DNA of 64,000 nucleotides from Gnomoniopsis sp. IMI 355080 (lineage: Eukaryota; Ascomycota; Sordariomycetes; Diaporthales; Gnomoniaceae), in contig JAPEVC010000163.1 in assembly GCA_027946555.1 (NCBI GenBank), positions 1 through 64,000 of the forward strand, written 5' to 3'. Both the position numbers and the translations under genes were made by a program. How positions within the stretch are numbered: position 1 is the stretch's first letter; every line of letters begins with the position of its first letter. The notes under the pieces are model-generated. The model worked only from the letters and a program-made list of their open reading frames with translations. It searched no databases and was not told the origin of the DNA. Positions 34,500 to 46,858 of this stretch are shown in pieces.

Positions 34500-36411
34500 G
34501 GTGAAAGCTGAAAAAAAACAAAGTATTTATATTATATATGTAGTTGACTTGATGAATTCGAGTAGAGAAGAGGAGGAAGGACCATAAATAGAATCCCTTC
34601 GTGTGTACTGCTCAAGCCCCATCTTGGGACAGCGTGATAGGGACTCCTTTGCCGGTTTTATATTGTTGTCGCGGAGGCGAAAGTTGTCACATCTTGGCTA
34701 TGTTTCCCTCTCTGCCCAAGATGACTTAAATGAAGTCATCCAGGACCAGCAGCATAAACCATGTTCGGACACACTTGCCCAGCGTGGACTAATGAGGCTT
34801 TCCGAAGACAATGGACAGTGTATATCTTCTCGGATCAGGGAAGGCCCGTGAAGTGGAGGCTATCACGGATCACGATCGCGCTGTCTGAGGGCCATGACGT
34901 GCGATGGTGGTCGCGTGGGAGAAAAGGTCCGCGATGGGAGAAAAGATTGCAGTGTGGAGGACTTGCCACGCGCGGAAATCTTTTCCACAAGATCAGCGAT
35001 GCCAGCCTTACCCGCTCAAAACGGACCCTTTGCTTAGGCAGGTTGGTAGCGCACAAAGAGGCGCGACGACTTCACGCGACACCGCGTGAAACGCCTCGAA
35101 GAGCCGAAGAAGTCTTTTCAAAGCCTTCCCAAAGCAATCTAAATTTCCTCGGGTTTGCAGATCCTCCGTCGCCGATACGTCACGAAGGGAATGAGACATC
35201 GTCAGACACGTCAGCCGGGGAGGCGACCAACGGCTGCAAAGTTTCCGCTTTCGTCTAACAATTGTCATGAGGTTTCCGTTTGCAGCAGCGCTTGGAGATT
35301 ACTTATACATATTCATAGGACTAACAGACCCGTGCACTTACCTGCTCACGAACAAAACCTGATTGATGAAATGAATGATTATCCGTCCGTTGGTCCCCGA
35401 TGGCAAACAACCCGATTGGTCCCAAGGAGATTTCCGTGTGGGAAGCCATCTGAGACGGCCAAAGTCTAGAAAAGTCTAGAATCCAGACAATACAGACAGC
35501 TCAGGCTGAAGCGAGGCGAGAGCGTCCATCCCATCGTGATGTTGTCGATTACTTCCTGAACCAGATAATTGACCCGGGCAGTCGGGCTGGCGGAATGGCT
35601 CCGTGTTGAAAGAAGGGGGAGCTGACCAGTTCGAGAACTCCACGGCAGCGGTCCAGCGGAATCCAATGCATATCTTGGCTTCCTCAAGCTAGAAGAGTCA
35701 AATCGCCATCCTCTAGACAAGCTCTTCAGGCTTAGTATGAAGACCACGCATCGTCGCCACGCGCAAATGTTTGCGCTTCTAAAAGAGGCGGTCCCGATGG
35801 CTGGGTAGTTGGATAAGTGAGACAACAGAGGCTGCAAGGTTATCGAAAGGTGCTAAGTACCCGACAAACCAATCGAGCGATAGACAATGGGCATTGAAGT
35901 GGAGGGTGTATTACATAAAGGGGTATTACATAAAGGGGTATTACATAAAGTGTAGCCAGGGAAAGATCATAGCAGGTACTAAAGTAGTTGCGCAGATGTA
36001 CATAGTATTCCGTATCTAGATAGCCTTAGAAAGTTTAAAGCCAAAAGTGGCCCGTGCCCCCACGCGCTTTCCCATCAACGCGACCCAAACGCGTCAGGGT
36101 CCACTTCCTCCGTCGCTCTTCCCTGGAATTGGCTGTCAACCTGGAGTCGAACGTTGCTCCCACTCCACGAATCCTTCAACAAATCGACCTTGACTTTGAT
36201 TTCTGCCTGCTTGTTAGTTATTGTCGTTGTTCAATTTACGACTCAAATCCGTCATTTGGGTGTTTCCCGCCACTAGACCGACTTCTGCTCCCCATAAACG
36301 AAAACGCACAGCAGCAGACAAGCTCGGAACACGCACTCCACGAAACTACATACAGCCTCTTAATACCGACATTCGTTTTCGTACATGGGCGTCCAGCCCA
36401 CTCTCATATAA
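34500..36411. other. Divergent promoter interval, no gene seen
   Basis: This separates the glutamic peptidase (-) and CAF-1 subunit (+) genes. A 165-codon plus-strand frame exists at 34761-35258 but shows no recognisable domain. The 15-base tandem repeat at 35909-35950 lies here. Confidence 0.5.
35909..35950. repeat. 15-base tandem repeat, 2.8 copies
   Basis: Unit TATTACATAAAGGGG, two full copies and one of 12 bases, in the intergenic region. Confidence 0.9.
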
Positions 36412-38443
36412 ATGCCGCTCATGATAATGTCACCCAACATCACGGAGAGGGATTCTCCTAGCAGCAGGAAGAGGAGCCACGAGGAGTTCACGGAGAAGTA
36501 CGATTCCGATGCTGCTGTCAAGACAAAACACCAGCCCACTGTTGCCATGGTCTCAGCAGACAAAGGTAGGCCCGGACTCAACCACTCCAGGTACCGTCAG
36601 CTAATTTCTGCGCTAGGCACCGCGCTCCCACCTCATGTGGCCAACGCTGTAGCCCACTCTCCCCCCACCCAAAGCAGCCCATCAGCTCTCACCGATGCAG
36701 GTTCCAGTACCCCTGCCGATGGCCCTGCTTCTCCAAGCACACCAAGCAGACAGCCACTTCTGCCAATTGTCCCGGCCAACAACTCCTCAGCATCATCCCA
36801 GCCTCCAACAATGCCCCCAGCCGGAACAGCCCTGCCCACGGGCCAAGGTCCTCCGAAGAAGAGGAAAAAGCTGACCCCTGCCGAAAGAAAAGCGAAAGAG
36901 GAGGAAGACGCCGCTCGAAAGGCCGAGAGGGAGAAGAAGATTCTGGAGCGGGAGGCCCAGAAAAAGCTCGATGAGGAAAAGAGGCAACAGCGGCTTGCTG
37001 AAAAGCAGGCTGCACAGGCCGAGAAGGTGGCGGAAATCGAGGCCAAGAAGAAAGCCAAGGAAGAGAGGCGATTCGAGCAAGAAAAGAGGGAACGCGAGAA
37101 GAAGGAAGAGGCCGAGAGAAAAGCGCGTGCTCAAACAAAAATCGCCTCCTTCTTCGTGAAGAAGGACCCAGTTATGCCTAAGAGACTGGCTGTCGTCGAC
37201 AACGCGGTGAAAGCTAGGAGCCCGTCACCTGCTGCTGTCCAGACGGAATATGCCAAACTCGCGCTTCCGTTCTTTGTTCACACCACCGTCACCATGGCTA
37301 AGACCCCTTTCGCCGTTGACGAAGAGACGAGAGAGGCGAAGACTCAAATCCTGACCGACCACTTGGAGGGGAGACGGCCACCTGTGGCAACAAAGCCCTT
37401 TGATCCTCTCACCAGACTTCAACTTACCTACAAGCCTTCACCTCGTGGGAAATCCTTCCCTTGCGTCAAAGACATGTTGACGGATCAAGACGGGGGGTCG
37501 AGTAGTTTGATCGACCCGGTTACAGAGTCTCTCAACCTCCCAACAAGACAGTCACTCAAGTCCGTGCCGATGAAGCAGTTGTCATTTCACGAGGATGTGC
37601 GGCCTGCCTACTACGGGACAGTAACAAGTGTGCAGTCCGTCGCGAAGCTGAGAAAGATGGCGCGAAATCCCATCGCCAAGGATCTCCCGCTCAACTACGA
37701 TTACGACTCGGAGGCAGAGTGGGTTCAGGGCGAAGAGGAGGAGGAGGAGGCTATCGATGAAATGACAGACGATGAGGATGAGGAGGATGATTCAAGATCC
37801 CTCAATGAGTTTTTGGACGACGAGGACGATGTGGGCCGGCCTACCGGGCGGCTGATAATGGGCAACTTGGAGCCTGAGACCACCGGCATCTGTTTCGAGG
37901 ATCGCAAGCGGGCGAATCCAAATCCCCAGATGTACAAGTTCAGGATGGAGTTTCTCATCCGTGAGTATCTTCCAAGCGTTTCGTTCTTATGGAATCACAG
38001 CTAACTCAGGCGTAGCTGATCTCGAGCACCACCACTCTATCGATCCCTTCTGCACAACATATTGGCCATCTACTGGGAAGACGGCTTCGTCTACAAGCCC
38101 GGGACAGGCCAAGACTAAGGCTGGTGAAAAGGCCGCAAAGCCAAATGCGAGTGACAAGGTTACGAAGGCTGCTATGCCTCCACCACCCGCCCCGGCGACC
38201 AACCAAGATGCCGGAGCCGGTACATCGAAAGTCCCTGACCCTGTGTTGGATATGGTCCCCGCTCACCAAATGGAAGACTTCAAGGCTGCTGTAATGCAGT
38301 TCAAGTTCTTAGCCAAGAGCGCGTTGCTACCAACATTAAAAAAGCAGTTCGACAGATGCAGCAAAGACCAGATCAAGACCACGTTGGAGCATGTAGCAGA
38401 GAAACACGGAAGGAAGGATTGGGAGCTCAAGCAGTCTACCTGA
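36412..38443 (+). CDS. CAC1 (RLF2): Chromatin assembly factor 1 large subunit (p150/Cac1)
   Basis: Two exons: 36412-37960 and 38016-38443; product 658 residues. It is the large subunit of CAF-1, which deposits H3-H4 on newly replicated DNA with PCNA. The N-terminal part is disordered; a long KER (Lys/Glu/Arg) coiled coil runs about residues 150-245 (AEREKKILEREAQKKLDEEK and onward), followed by the PCNA-binding-like TKIASFFVKK. The conserved core contains MKQLSFHEDVRPAYYGTV and LNYDYDSEAEW, then the acidic ED stretch (about residues 445-475). The C-terminal part (DFKAAVMQFKFLAKSALLPT) resembles the winged-helix DNA-binding end. A 51-base segment at 36566-36616 has a GTAGGC donor, GCTAAT branch and TAG end and is in frame; if it is an intron the protein has 641 residues. 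Convergent with the RhoGAP gene. Confidence 0.93.
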
Positions 38444-39543
38444 GCCCAGGACTCGCTCGATACGTGATTCGCATCTCTAGCAGAGACATTATCCACGGAC
38501 TGTGCAACGCTGCTAAGCAGAAAGCGCAGTTTCTGCCGATATCATGGCAGGACGATTATAGGTTCACGAACGAAAGAAGGTCAAGACAGGATTTTGATCT
38601 CGTGGTCCAGTATTATTCAGCCGCGGTTTGGTACGCTGTTGAGAGGTGAAGCTTAGAGAGCTGCAACATTCTGCTCATGGCTAATTACTTTACGCCGGCC
38701 GTCGGGTTTAGGTGGTCTACAAAAGATGCGAAAAAAGAAACATCTGGGATGAGTCGGTCTTGCTAGAAGTTGACAGGCGTTATTGACTGACTGCGATGGG
38801 ACGGAAGCACAGGTTCTTTGGCCACATATATCATTGCTCGGGCGTTAGAAGACACGGAGTCGGACGGTTTACGTGATGAATATCAAACCGTTGATGGGCC
38901 ATAGGTTTATGCCCAAATTTACATGAATGATCGGAAAGTGGAAGCGATCCGACGCGCCTTTCTTCCCAAAGTCTCGATTCGATATTCTCTAAGCTATGCG
39001 ATGCCCTGTCAGATTGGCCCCCGAGAATGACTATAGACTAAACGGTCACTCTCAGTAGGGCGATTTACAGTCGAAGCTCTGTCACAGCTCAGAAGTCGAG
39101 GAATTACGCCCTTGTAGATAGATGCCATTAGAAGAAAAAGTGAAGTCTCTGCCTCGGAACAATGCCCTGCTCTTGCCTCAATTCCCGATCTTCCCCATAT
39201 CTGTTCTTCGACCTTGGCGTCTCCGCTCAAAGTCAAGGCAGCTAACTCATCGTGTTTATCTTTGGGTCGTGATCGCGTTCCCTCGGTGTACATACATACA
39301 TAGATACATATTTGTCTTTTTTTTTCCACAACCAGTCCAGTGTATTACATGCTCCTTGCCTACCTTCCCAAGATCCACCCCTCCCTTTGCCCCTGGTCAC
39401 TGGTCCAGGTTCATGTTGATGATGTCTCTCACAAATATTGATGGTCTCAACCTCCGAATCGCTTATGCCGCGAGTGAATCAAGTCTATGAATCGAGAGAA
39501 GTGACTTTAAAATTCCGGACAATCAGGCCTCGGGAGAAAAGCC
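38444..39543. other. Convergent 3' regions
   Basis: This lies between the CAF-1 subunit and RhoGAP genes. No conserved coding frame was recognised. Confidence 0.5.
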
Positions 39544-42356
39544 CTAATCATCCATAGGCTTGTCCTCCAGCGTCACGCCGCGATGCTCATCTGTGGCAAC
39601 TGGCTCCGTCACCGGGGTCGGGTTCACTGGAATTCGGCGCCCCAGCCCCATGCTTTGGCGGTTGGCCCTGCCAAGTGAGTTGCGCTTCTCAACGAGTGAG
39701 TCGGTGCTCTTGACCGTCTCGGAGCGACTGCGCGTTGAGGTGGGCGAGTCGGTCGCAGTGCTGTCGCTCCCGCCATTGGTGGTGACGGAATCGGTCGGCG
39801 TCGATACCGCGGGCTCGCCGGGCACCTCTAGCGAGGAGCGCTTGATGCCTAGGACGGGGCCCATACTCATGCGGCCGCGCTCTTTGTTTTCTGTCGGGCT
39901 GGTGACGGTGCCATGTGCCGCTACGGGGAAGCGGCCCACGCTCCGGTCCCTACGGTGCGAGCTTCCGGGTGGCCCGCGGGGGCTGGGGGCTGGGGACGTG
40001 GCCCTGCTGCGGCCGCCGCCTGCCTTCTCCAGGAGGAGGCGCTGGCGTTCCTCCTGGAATTGCCGGCGGTTGCTCTCGTTGGTACTGATGGCGCGCGGCC
40101 GGGGAGTTTCTTTGGAGGCGGCTGTTGGATTGGAGAGGCTCTGCGTCGACATGCGCTTGAGCTCGCTGAATATGGCGGTCTTGTGGGTGAATAAGTCGCG
40201 AAGAAGGCGGAAAGCGTGGCGCTCTTCTAGAGTCAAGGAGGTTTCCACGCGGGGCCGGATGATGCAGGGCGCCAATGTGGTCGCGAGAGAGTTGACGTAC
40301 TCCTCGTCGGCGCTAGTCAATTCGATGAGGCGGGTAAGATGGTTCATGCATGCGTCAAGAGTAGCTATATTGGTGAGTCTTAACTGAGACAGTGTCTGCT
40401 GTAGTACACTGACACGCTGCGCATCGTCTGAGGTCTCTGGTCCGGGATTGCTGTAAATGGTTCTTACAATCTCATACACATGAGAAGACACCAGGGAATC
40501 TACGTGTTATGGTTAGTGATGACACACCAAATAAAAGCCTGTAAGTAGCGCCTGACTTACCAGGAAGTTCAAGAAGATAAAGCTTAAGCAGGCTAGCAAC
40601 AGTGGGTATATCGAATTCGGAAAAGATCTCAGGAGGAAATGGTTTGCCGTCGTTGACCTTGGCGCGAAGAGCATGTGTCTGGGAGAGTGGGACATCCACC
40701 AGCCAGACACCTCTCCGGGCGTCGTCGCCCTCAAGGTCAGGGTAATGATTATCGAGATAAGTAAGGATGGCGGTAATGATTATGGGGACTCGTTTCTTGT
40801 CCGCCCTCGCGCGAGCCTCTAGATCCACACCAAAGGTCTGTTCGTCAACCTTGTTGTAGTAATTCTCGTAAATCACCACCTTCGGTGCGAAGCGACCAGT
40901 GCGGTAGTTCTCCAAAAGATAACGCAGGTCACCTTGTGGTTGAATCGTCTCCTGGAAAAGCATCATCTTATCGACGGCAGACTGAATGATGGGCAGAACG
41001 TTGCCAATGGCGCCCGAAAAGTCCAAAATGACGGTCTTGACTGCCTTCAGTCTGTCGAGTTCGCAACGCTCCAGGAATTTGAGGTGCATGGTAATAGCTT
41101 CCTCCAGCTCGCATCGTGTCTCATCCAGCTTCTTGACACCAGCCTTGTACTTCTCGTCCGCCTCTCCCTGCTCTCTTCGCAAACGTTGTGCTGGTGTCTC
41201 GTTGGGATAAGGGTTGTTGAGAGGATTCCAGCCAGCCAGGTACTCGTTGATGTTGCCGACAATAGGAGAGTCGGCCGGTTCCGAACCGTTGGACGCCAGT
41301 GAGAATGTCCTTCCTACCGTTGGCTTTTTCTCTGGCACGCCGGACAGTTGGAAAGCCTTCGGCCGCCATTGGTAAAATAGCTTGGAGCTATTAGCAAAGG
41401 TGTTGCCAACGTTGCCAACGAGCCTCAAGAAGCCGCTGGAGACCAAATCCTGTCCAATCCTCTCAGCGTAGCTGACGCTGGTAGTGTCCATGAATTTCTG
41501 CAAATATTCGACAATGTCCGCGCCTGAGGATGTGTTCATGTAGGTTCCGAGAATGGGCACCTTGGTATCTTGAAGTTTGATGTTGTTCAACATGTGTTCC
41601 AACCTCTTCTTCATCTCCGCCGTGTCAAATTGCTCGTCACCAATTTCGAAAATTTCGTCCTCGTCGCTCACGTCGTTTTCCTTGTTCGTAGACACCTTGA
41701 TCTCGGGTATGCCGGGCTTGGGGCTGTCCTGTGGGTCCTGGAAGGCAAACTTGTTCTCCTCCTCGAGATCCTCTACCAGACGGCATTTGTTGAAGTAGTT
41801 GCTCCTTAGCTTCTTGACCACCTCGGCTTGCCTGTCATGGGCTTTGATGCGGGTCTGTAGTTCGTCCTGGGAATCTTGTATGCGCGTCTCGTGGGCATCA
41901 CACCATCTAGAAAAGGGATTCACGACAAGGTCTCGGATATTCTGGGCGATCTTCTTGTGATTTTTTGCGCCTTCCGACATCTCACTTTGAACACCTTCGA
42001 ATGCCTGTAAAAGAAGAAATAGGCGGTCAGCTGCGTCCCTCGAGGATGAGAGCAAGTCGGAGAAGGTGCTTACTTTGCGAACACTGGCGCCGTCATCTTT
42101 GGAGAAGCCACCCTGAATCTTGTCGACTGCTGGACCAATCTCTGCGAGCTTAGAGCCATAGATTTCCTCGGCTTCGGCGCGCATGCGGGCGACCGTCAGG
42201 ATCTGTCGGTTCTCGATACTGCCCTGCTGCAGCTTGCTGAACAGGACACCGAGGCCTGCGAGTTGTCAGTGATGTCAAAGCTCAGGCGCATTCCGGATGG
42301 CACGTCCTACCTGCGGCATAGTCGCCGGTCCAGAAGCTGTCCTGGAAGCTCGGCAT
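39544..42356 (-). CDS. RGD2: F-BAR/DEP/RhoGAP protein, Rgd2-like
   Basis: Four exons: 42356-42311, 42255-42074, 42004-40561, 40499-39544; product 875 residues. Domain order is an F-BAR N-terminal half (MPSFQDSFWTGDYAAGLGVL onward), a DEP domain at about residues 210-295, the F-BAR C-terminal half (about 340-440), a RhoGAP domain (about 465-650), and a disordered Ser/Pro/Arg-rich tail. This matches the Rgd2 class, which acts on Cdc42/Rho5-type GTPases at curved membrane. In the RhoGAP domain the place where an arginine finger is expected (G-I-Y/F-R) reads GVWLVDV, so the catalytic arginine appears missing, while downstream helices (YIENEYYN-like, LPDSLVSSHVYE) look intact. Intron 2 (69 bases) is in frame and stop-free. 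The neighbouring dipeptidase gene is divergent. Confidence 0.92.
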
Positions 42357-43908
42357 GGCGTGTTCTGACAACAAATGAAAACTGCGTCAGTCTTGTTTTT
42401 GGTAGAAAGTAGTGACTGGTCGTGGCTATGAACAGCGTGGAGACATTTATGTCCTCGTCTCGTGATTTTGGCGGGGAGCGAATGCTGGCGCTGGCGTTAC
42501 CGCTCAAGCGGAGCAGGGGAAGGAAATCCCGTTGAGGCTGAGCAAGTCCCTGAACCTAGTCAAGTTGTTGTTGGCGGATAACGGCCTAGTTCTGGGCCTT
42601 TGCGTGGGACCAGTTGGATGAGGATCGTGGGTCTCTGCGAGGGTCTGGAGCCGTTTCCGGGCAAGACGCCTAGGCCTCGGTCTAGGGGAGCCAGCAGACA
42701 GGCAGGAAGCTGGTGATGTTGGCGGTGAATCGACAGTGACCGGAGTGAGGCAGAGAGGGTCAAAGACAAAATCTGGGAGTCACAAGAGAGAAGTCGAGTG
42801 CCGAGGACAGTGACACCGTCGTGCAATCGTGTGTGAGGTGGGTAGGTCGGTAGCAGATGAGGAGGAGGAGGGATTCAGCTTTGTGCATGAATCGGAAAAG
42901 GGGGGGTTTGACAGCTATTGTTCCTGCAAGCTGGAATTGTTTTCGCTGCCAGGCCGGTGAAAGAGGACCAAAGGAATCTTGCAGTCTGGTTTCGCGATTG
43001 ATTGTCCTTGCGAACCTAGAAATCTTCCCAGTGGAGAAACAAGCGAGAACCGCCCGTCTGAACTTGGCCTTCAAGGGGCCCCCGTTGACGGCCCCTTCGT
43101 TGGCGCGTTCCGGGGCAAGGTGGCAGGGTGGGTAGGCTTGCAGCATGGTGAGAGCTGGGAAGGCGCCAGGCCAGTCCAGTGGGCAGCAGGCCACAGCAAG
43201 GTGCAGCTGGAGGCCCAATCTCGAACCCCTGAATCAATCTTAGCGTGCACAGGTGGTGTCCCCCGCCGTCCCGTCCTTCGAAGATGCATAAGAAATGAAA
43301 CAAAAAAACGCCCAGCCATGCGCCCTCCCCATTCGACAGACACGGCACACAGCATGACGTCGTCGTCTTGACTTGCTTTGCCGTACCTCGTGTACTAATT
43401 ATACAGCAGTCATCTCAGCTGGGGAAATCACATCTCTATGGGAGCTACTGTATGAACCTCTTTCAGGGGTACACCACGTCCTAGTCGGCTTCGTCTCCAG
43501 ATCTGCTCTTTCAGCCTTGCCTCGAATATTCGCGAAGAATAAAAATAGTGGAGAAGTCAGGGAAGCGTTGGCAGCATGTCGCGATCGTAGGCGAAGCACA
43601 TCATAGCTGGCCGCCGTTCTTTCTTTGCCGCGGAGGAAATAAGAGGATCAAATGGGACGGAGGGTTGTAGTAGATCAGACGGACAGGGGTCCTGCCGGAT
43701 ACACCCAGCATCGCTTATCAATCTTCACGACATACCATACATAGCACAATCATGAAGACGGCGTGCAACATACCTTGTACTCTCCGGGGCATTTTGATTT
43801 GCTTTCGTATCTTGTCTTTTTGATTCAATCTCTTGCTGAAGTTACTTCCGATTAATTTCAATTTCCATCGCATTATTCGTGTCCATCTCAGGACTCCCTG
43901 CTAGTGCA
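42357..43908. other. Divergent promoter interval
   Basis: Shared by the RhoGAP (-) and dipeptidase (+) genes. Overlapping frames on both strands at 42760-43370 show no conserved domain. No other structure noted. Confidence 0.5.
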
Positions 43909-45444
43909 ATGTATCCCCACGAGAAGAGTCAGCCCTACGAGGAACCCTACGAGGAACTGACCGACACGCGAGATGAGCCCCATCCACGTCCAAGCACTCG
44001 CTCACCAAAAGCATACTTGTTACTCGTATCCGTCCTTGTAGCAGGCTTCTTTTTGCGTGTGCCCCATCACTGCCATCATGCCCTCTCAACCCACTTCGCC
44101 CCTAAGCCTGTCACCGTTGAGCAGCGGGTCAAGAGCATCCTCTCCCATACCCCACTGATAGGCGAGTTTGTTCCCCGGGCTTCCTTCCGTTCTACCAGCA
44201 ACACATCTCTGACCTTGATGTAGATGGCCACAATGACATGCCCATTCTGATTCGGGGGGTCTATAACAACCACATCAACAATGAGACCTTTCAAGTCCCC
44301 TTCGAGACTGGCGGTCTGCCGGGCCACGTCGATCTGCCCCGGCTGAGGGACGGTATGAATGGCGGCGCCTTCTGGTCTGTCTATTGGATGTGTCCCAATA
44401 ACATGACAGATTTCAGCGATGAGATCTACGCCCCAAGTGAGTTCTCATGTCCTCTTGCCTGTCTTTCGAGATAGTCCTAACAATCTCAAAGTCGTCCAAG
44501 CCACCCTTCAGCAAGTCGATCTTGTAACACGCCTTCAAGCCCTTTACCCAACCCAGTTCTCCCCCAAAGTGAACTCCTCCAGCGCCCTGGCCGCCTTCCA
44601 GCAAGGCCAACTCATCTCCCCGCTCGGCATCGAGGGCCTGCACCAGATCGGCAACAGCGTCGCCAACTTGCGCCGTTTCTACGACCTCGGCGTCCGCTAT
44701 GTCACCCTCACCCACAACTGCCCTAACCGCTTCGCCGACGCCGCGCTATGGTCCACCCCGACCTCGCACGGCGCCTTCGTCCCGCCCAACCGCGGCATCT
44801 GGGGAGGTGTCAGCCCCGAGGGCAAGAAGCTCATTCACGAGATGAACCGCATCGGCATGCTCGTTGACCTGTCGCATACAAGCGTCGACACCCAGGTCGA
44901 TGTGCTTGGAGGCGGTGAGGATGGCTGGGGGGGTAGTCTGGCGCCCGTCATGTATAGTCACAGCTCAGCCTATGCCGTTTGTCCCCACCCTCGCAACGTG
45001 CAAGACCATGTGCTGCAGCTGGTGAAGGAAAGGAATGGGGTGGTGATGGTGAATTTTTCTCCAGACTTCATCTCTTGCGTCGAAAGTGGCAAGAAGAGCG
45101 GCGTGCCGGATTTCTATCCCCCGAACTCGACACTAGCGCAAGTGGTTCGGCATGTCACGTACATTGGAGACTTGATAGGGTACGACCACGTTGGGCTGGG
45201 TAGTGACTTTGATGGTATACCGTCCGTTCCAGAAGGGCTGGAGGATGTGTCGAAGTACCCAGATCTGGTGGCTGCGTTGTTGAAGGAGGGAGTAAGTGAC
45301 GAGGATGCTGCGAAGGTTGTGGGGGGCAACATTTTGCGAGTATGGAAGGATGTCGACGCTGTGGCGTTGGACTTGCAAGCCAAGGGCACGCTCCCGCTGG
45401 AGGATGATTTGCCGAGTCTGAGGTTTGACGCGATGGAGATGTGA
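43909..45444 (+). CDS. Membrane dipeptidase, M19 (renal dipeptidase) family
   Basis: Three exons: 43909-44161, 44224-44436, 44492-45444; product 472 residues. A short cytosolic N-terminus rich in Glu/Tyr/Pro precedes one transmembrane anchor (AYLLLVSVLVAGFFLRV, about residues 36-52), giving a type II topology. The M19 binuclear zinc site is complete: H87 and D89 (DGHND), bridging E203 (GIEGLHQ), the histidine of VDLSHTS, and the histidine of YSHSSAYAVCPHPRN, with substrate-site GLGSDFDG. It should hydrolyse dipeptides, possibly also cystinyl-glycine. Intron 1 has a GC donor (AG followed by GCGAGT) and ends TAG; splicing there creates the conserved TPLIDGHNDM, so the GC-AG assignment is strong. 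Start is the first ATG; the frame upstream begins with a non-ATG codon. Confidence 0.95.
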
Positions 45445-46371
45445 TGAAATTCCTCGGGTCAGAGATCAAGCGACACAAAGAGGCTGAACGTCCAAGTCGT
45501 GGCCAGCCTTCCATTGTCGTAGTCAGCTAGTTGGGGCTTCACTGGCCAAATTTGTCGAAATCAAGATGCGACATGAGCAAGAAACGCGTATCAATTAAGC
45601 GATTTAAACGGACTATGCAAGAACCATACGAATTGCCCTGGATTATCGATTATTACATGAAGTGCACTGGTCAGTATTGGGACAGACTGCGTAGTATATG
45701 GTGTATCACTACAGCACTTTGAGACGCCACTTCATGATCCATAACTGCTTCTGGCTTTCGACTGCATCAGGTGGTTGTACATACTCGCCATTTCACCCCA
45801 TGATCCCATGGCTCAACAGCAGGTAGTGGAAAGCATTACGTGTAATCTATTTTGAACGCATATGGCAATTTTTGGCATTGCTTGGCTCAGGGTGAAATTC
45901 CGCCGCTGAAGCTGAGGAATTGCAGCCATGACATCCACAGCCGGGACGCATAAATCCAATTCCTTAATAAACAGCGGCGCTCGATTGTTTGAATATACAA
46001 TTGTCCCACCAAGAGTCGATGAGATCTATGCCAAACCATGATGGCTTCAAGGAGTAGTCTCGGTCGCATGATCCTGCCCGACCAAAACTCGCCCTCACTC
46101 GGCGCCAATCCTCCATGTCTGTAGCAGATAATACGTTGCGCTATTCCCAGTTCATGAGAGATGATTTCTTGCGCCGTCGCAAGCCTGTGCAACCTCGGCA
46201 ACGCGTCCTTTTCTTTCGACAGCAGATCATGGTGTCTGCTTGGGAGGAAGACTGAAAGCCCTGTCCGCAGATACCAGCCCACTAACGACTTTCTGGCTTC
46301 ATAGGGAGATTCTCCGCCCATAACGCCTTTTCACATCAAGTTCAACCCCCAATGAACCAACCCAAGACTTT
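45445..46371. other. Convergent 3' regions
   Basis: Lies between the dipeptidase and uS13m genes. A 144-codon minus-strand frame (45887-46321) has no recognised domain. Confidence 0.5.
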
Positions 46372-46858
46372 TCACCACCTTCCAAACCGCTCGACCTTGT
46401 TTAACCTGTTGGCCGTAGAATTCTGGTTGCGCGTGCGCTGGCCCCGCACCGGCAGGCCCATGGCATGTCTTCTGCCCCGGTTGCATCCCATATCCTTCAG
46501 TCGCTTGATGTTGTCCTGCACAATCTTGCGCGCGTCGTTCTCGATGGTCATGGTCCCTAGCTCGGCCGTGAGCTGGAGGACTGTCTTGGGAGAGAGCGTT
46601 TCGACGCGCGCCTGTGGGAAGATGGAGTATTTGGCCATGATTCGTTCGGCGGATTGAGTGCCGATGGCGAAGAAGGACATTAGAGCTTTCTGTGGACCGA
46701 AGGCATTAGTCTTGGGTGGGATATGGGAGCCCTGAAAAACGAGGTGCCTGACCTTCACCAACTTTTTCTCACCAAAGTTCACGCCTGCAATGAAGACCTG
46801 CATGGGAAATTAGTCACGTTCTCATGGCGAGAGACGGGTAGTGAGTGCATACCGCCAT
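46372..46858 (-). CDS. SWS2: Mitochondrial small-subunit ribosomal protein uS13m
   Basis: Three exons: 46858-46853 (only ATG GCG), 46797-46753, 46689-46372; product 122 residues. The order of conserved blocks is that of bacterial S13: VFIAGVNFGEKKLVKKAL, helix-hairpin-helix FFAIGTQSAERIMAK, LTAELGTMTI, then NIKRLKDMGCNRGRRHAMGLPVRGQRTRNQ, which contacts 16S-type rRNA in the head of the small subunit. The coding part of exon 1 is six bases, and the two short introns restore VFIAGVNF and LVKKALMSF in phase. Length fits mitochondrial S13 without a long presequence. Neighbours are unrelated. Confidence 0.95.

Noticed and set aside
36142..36160. AGTCGAACG resembling a reverse tRNA B box
   Set aside because: One mismatch in the box and no pairing stems on either side.
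39560..40387. 275-codon plus-strand frame opposite the RhoGAP tail
   Set aside because: Shadow of a low-complexity coding region on the other strand; no domain.
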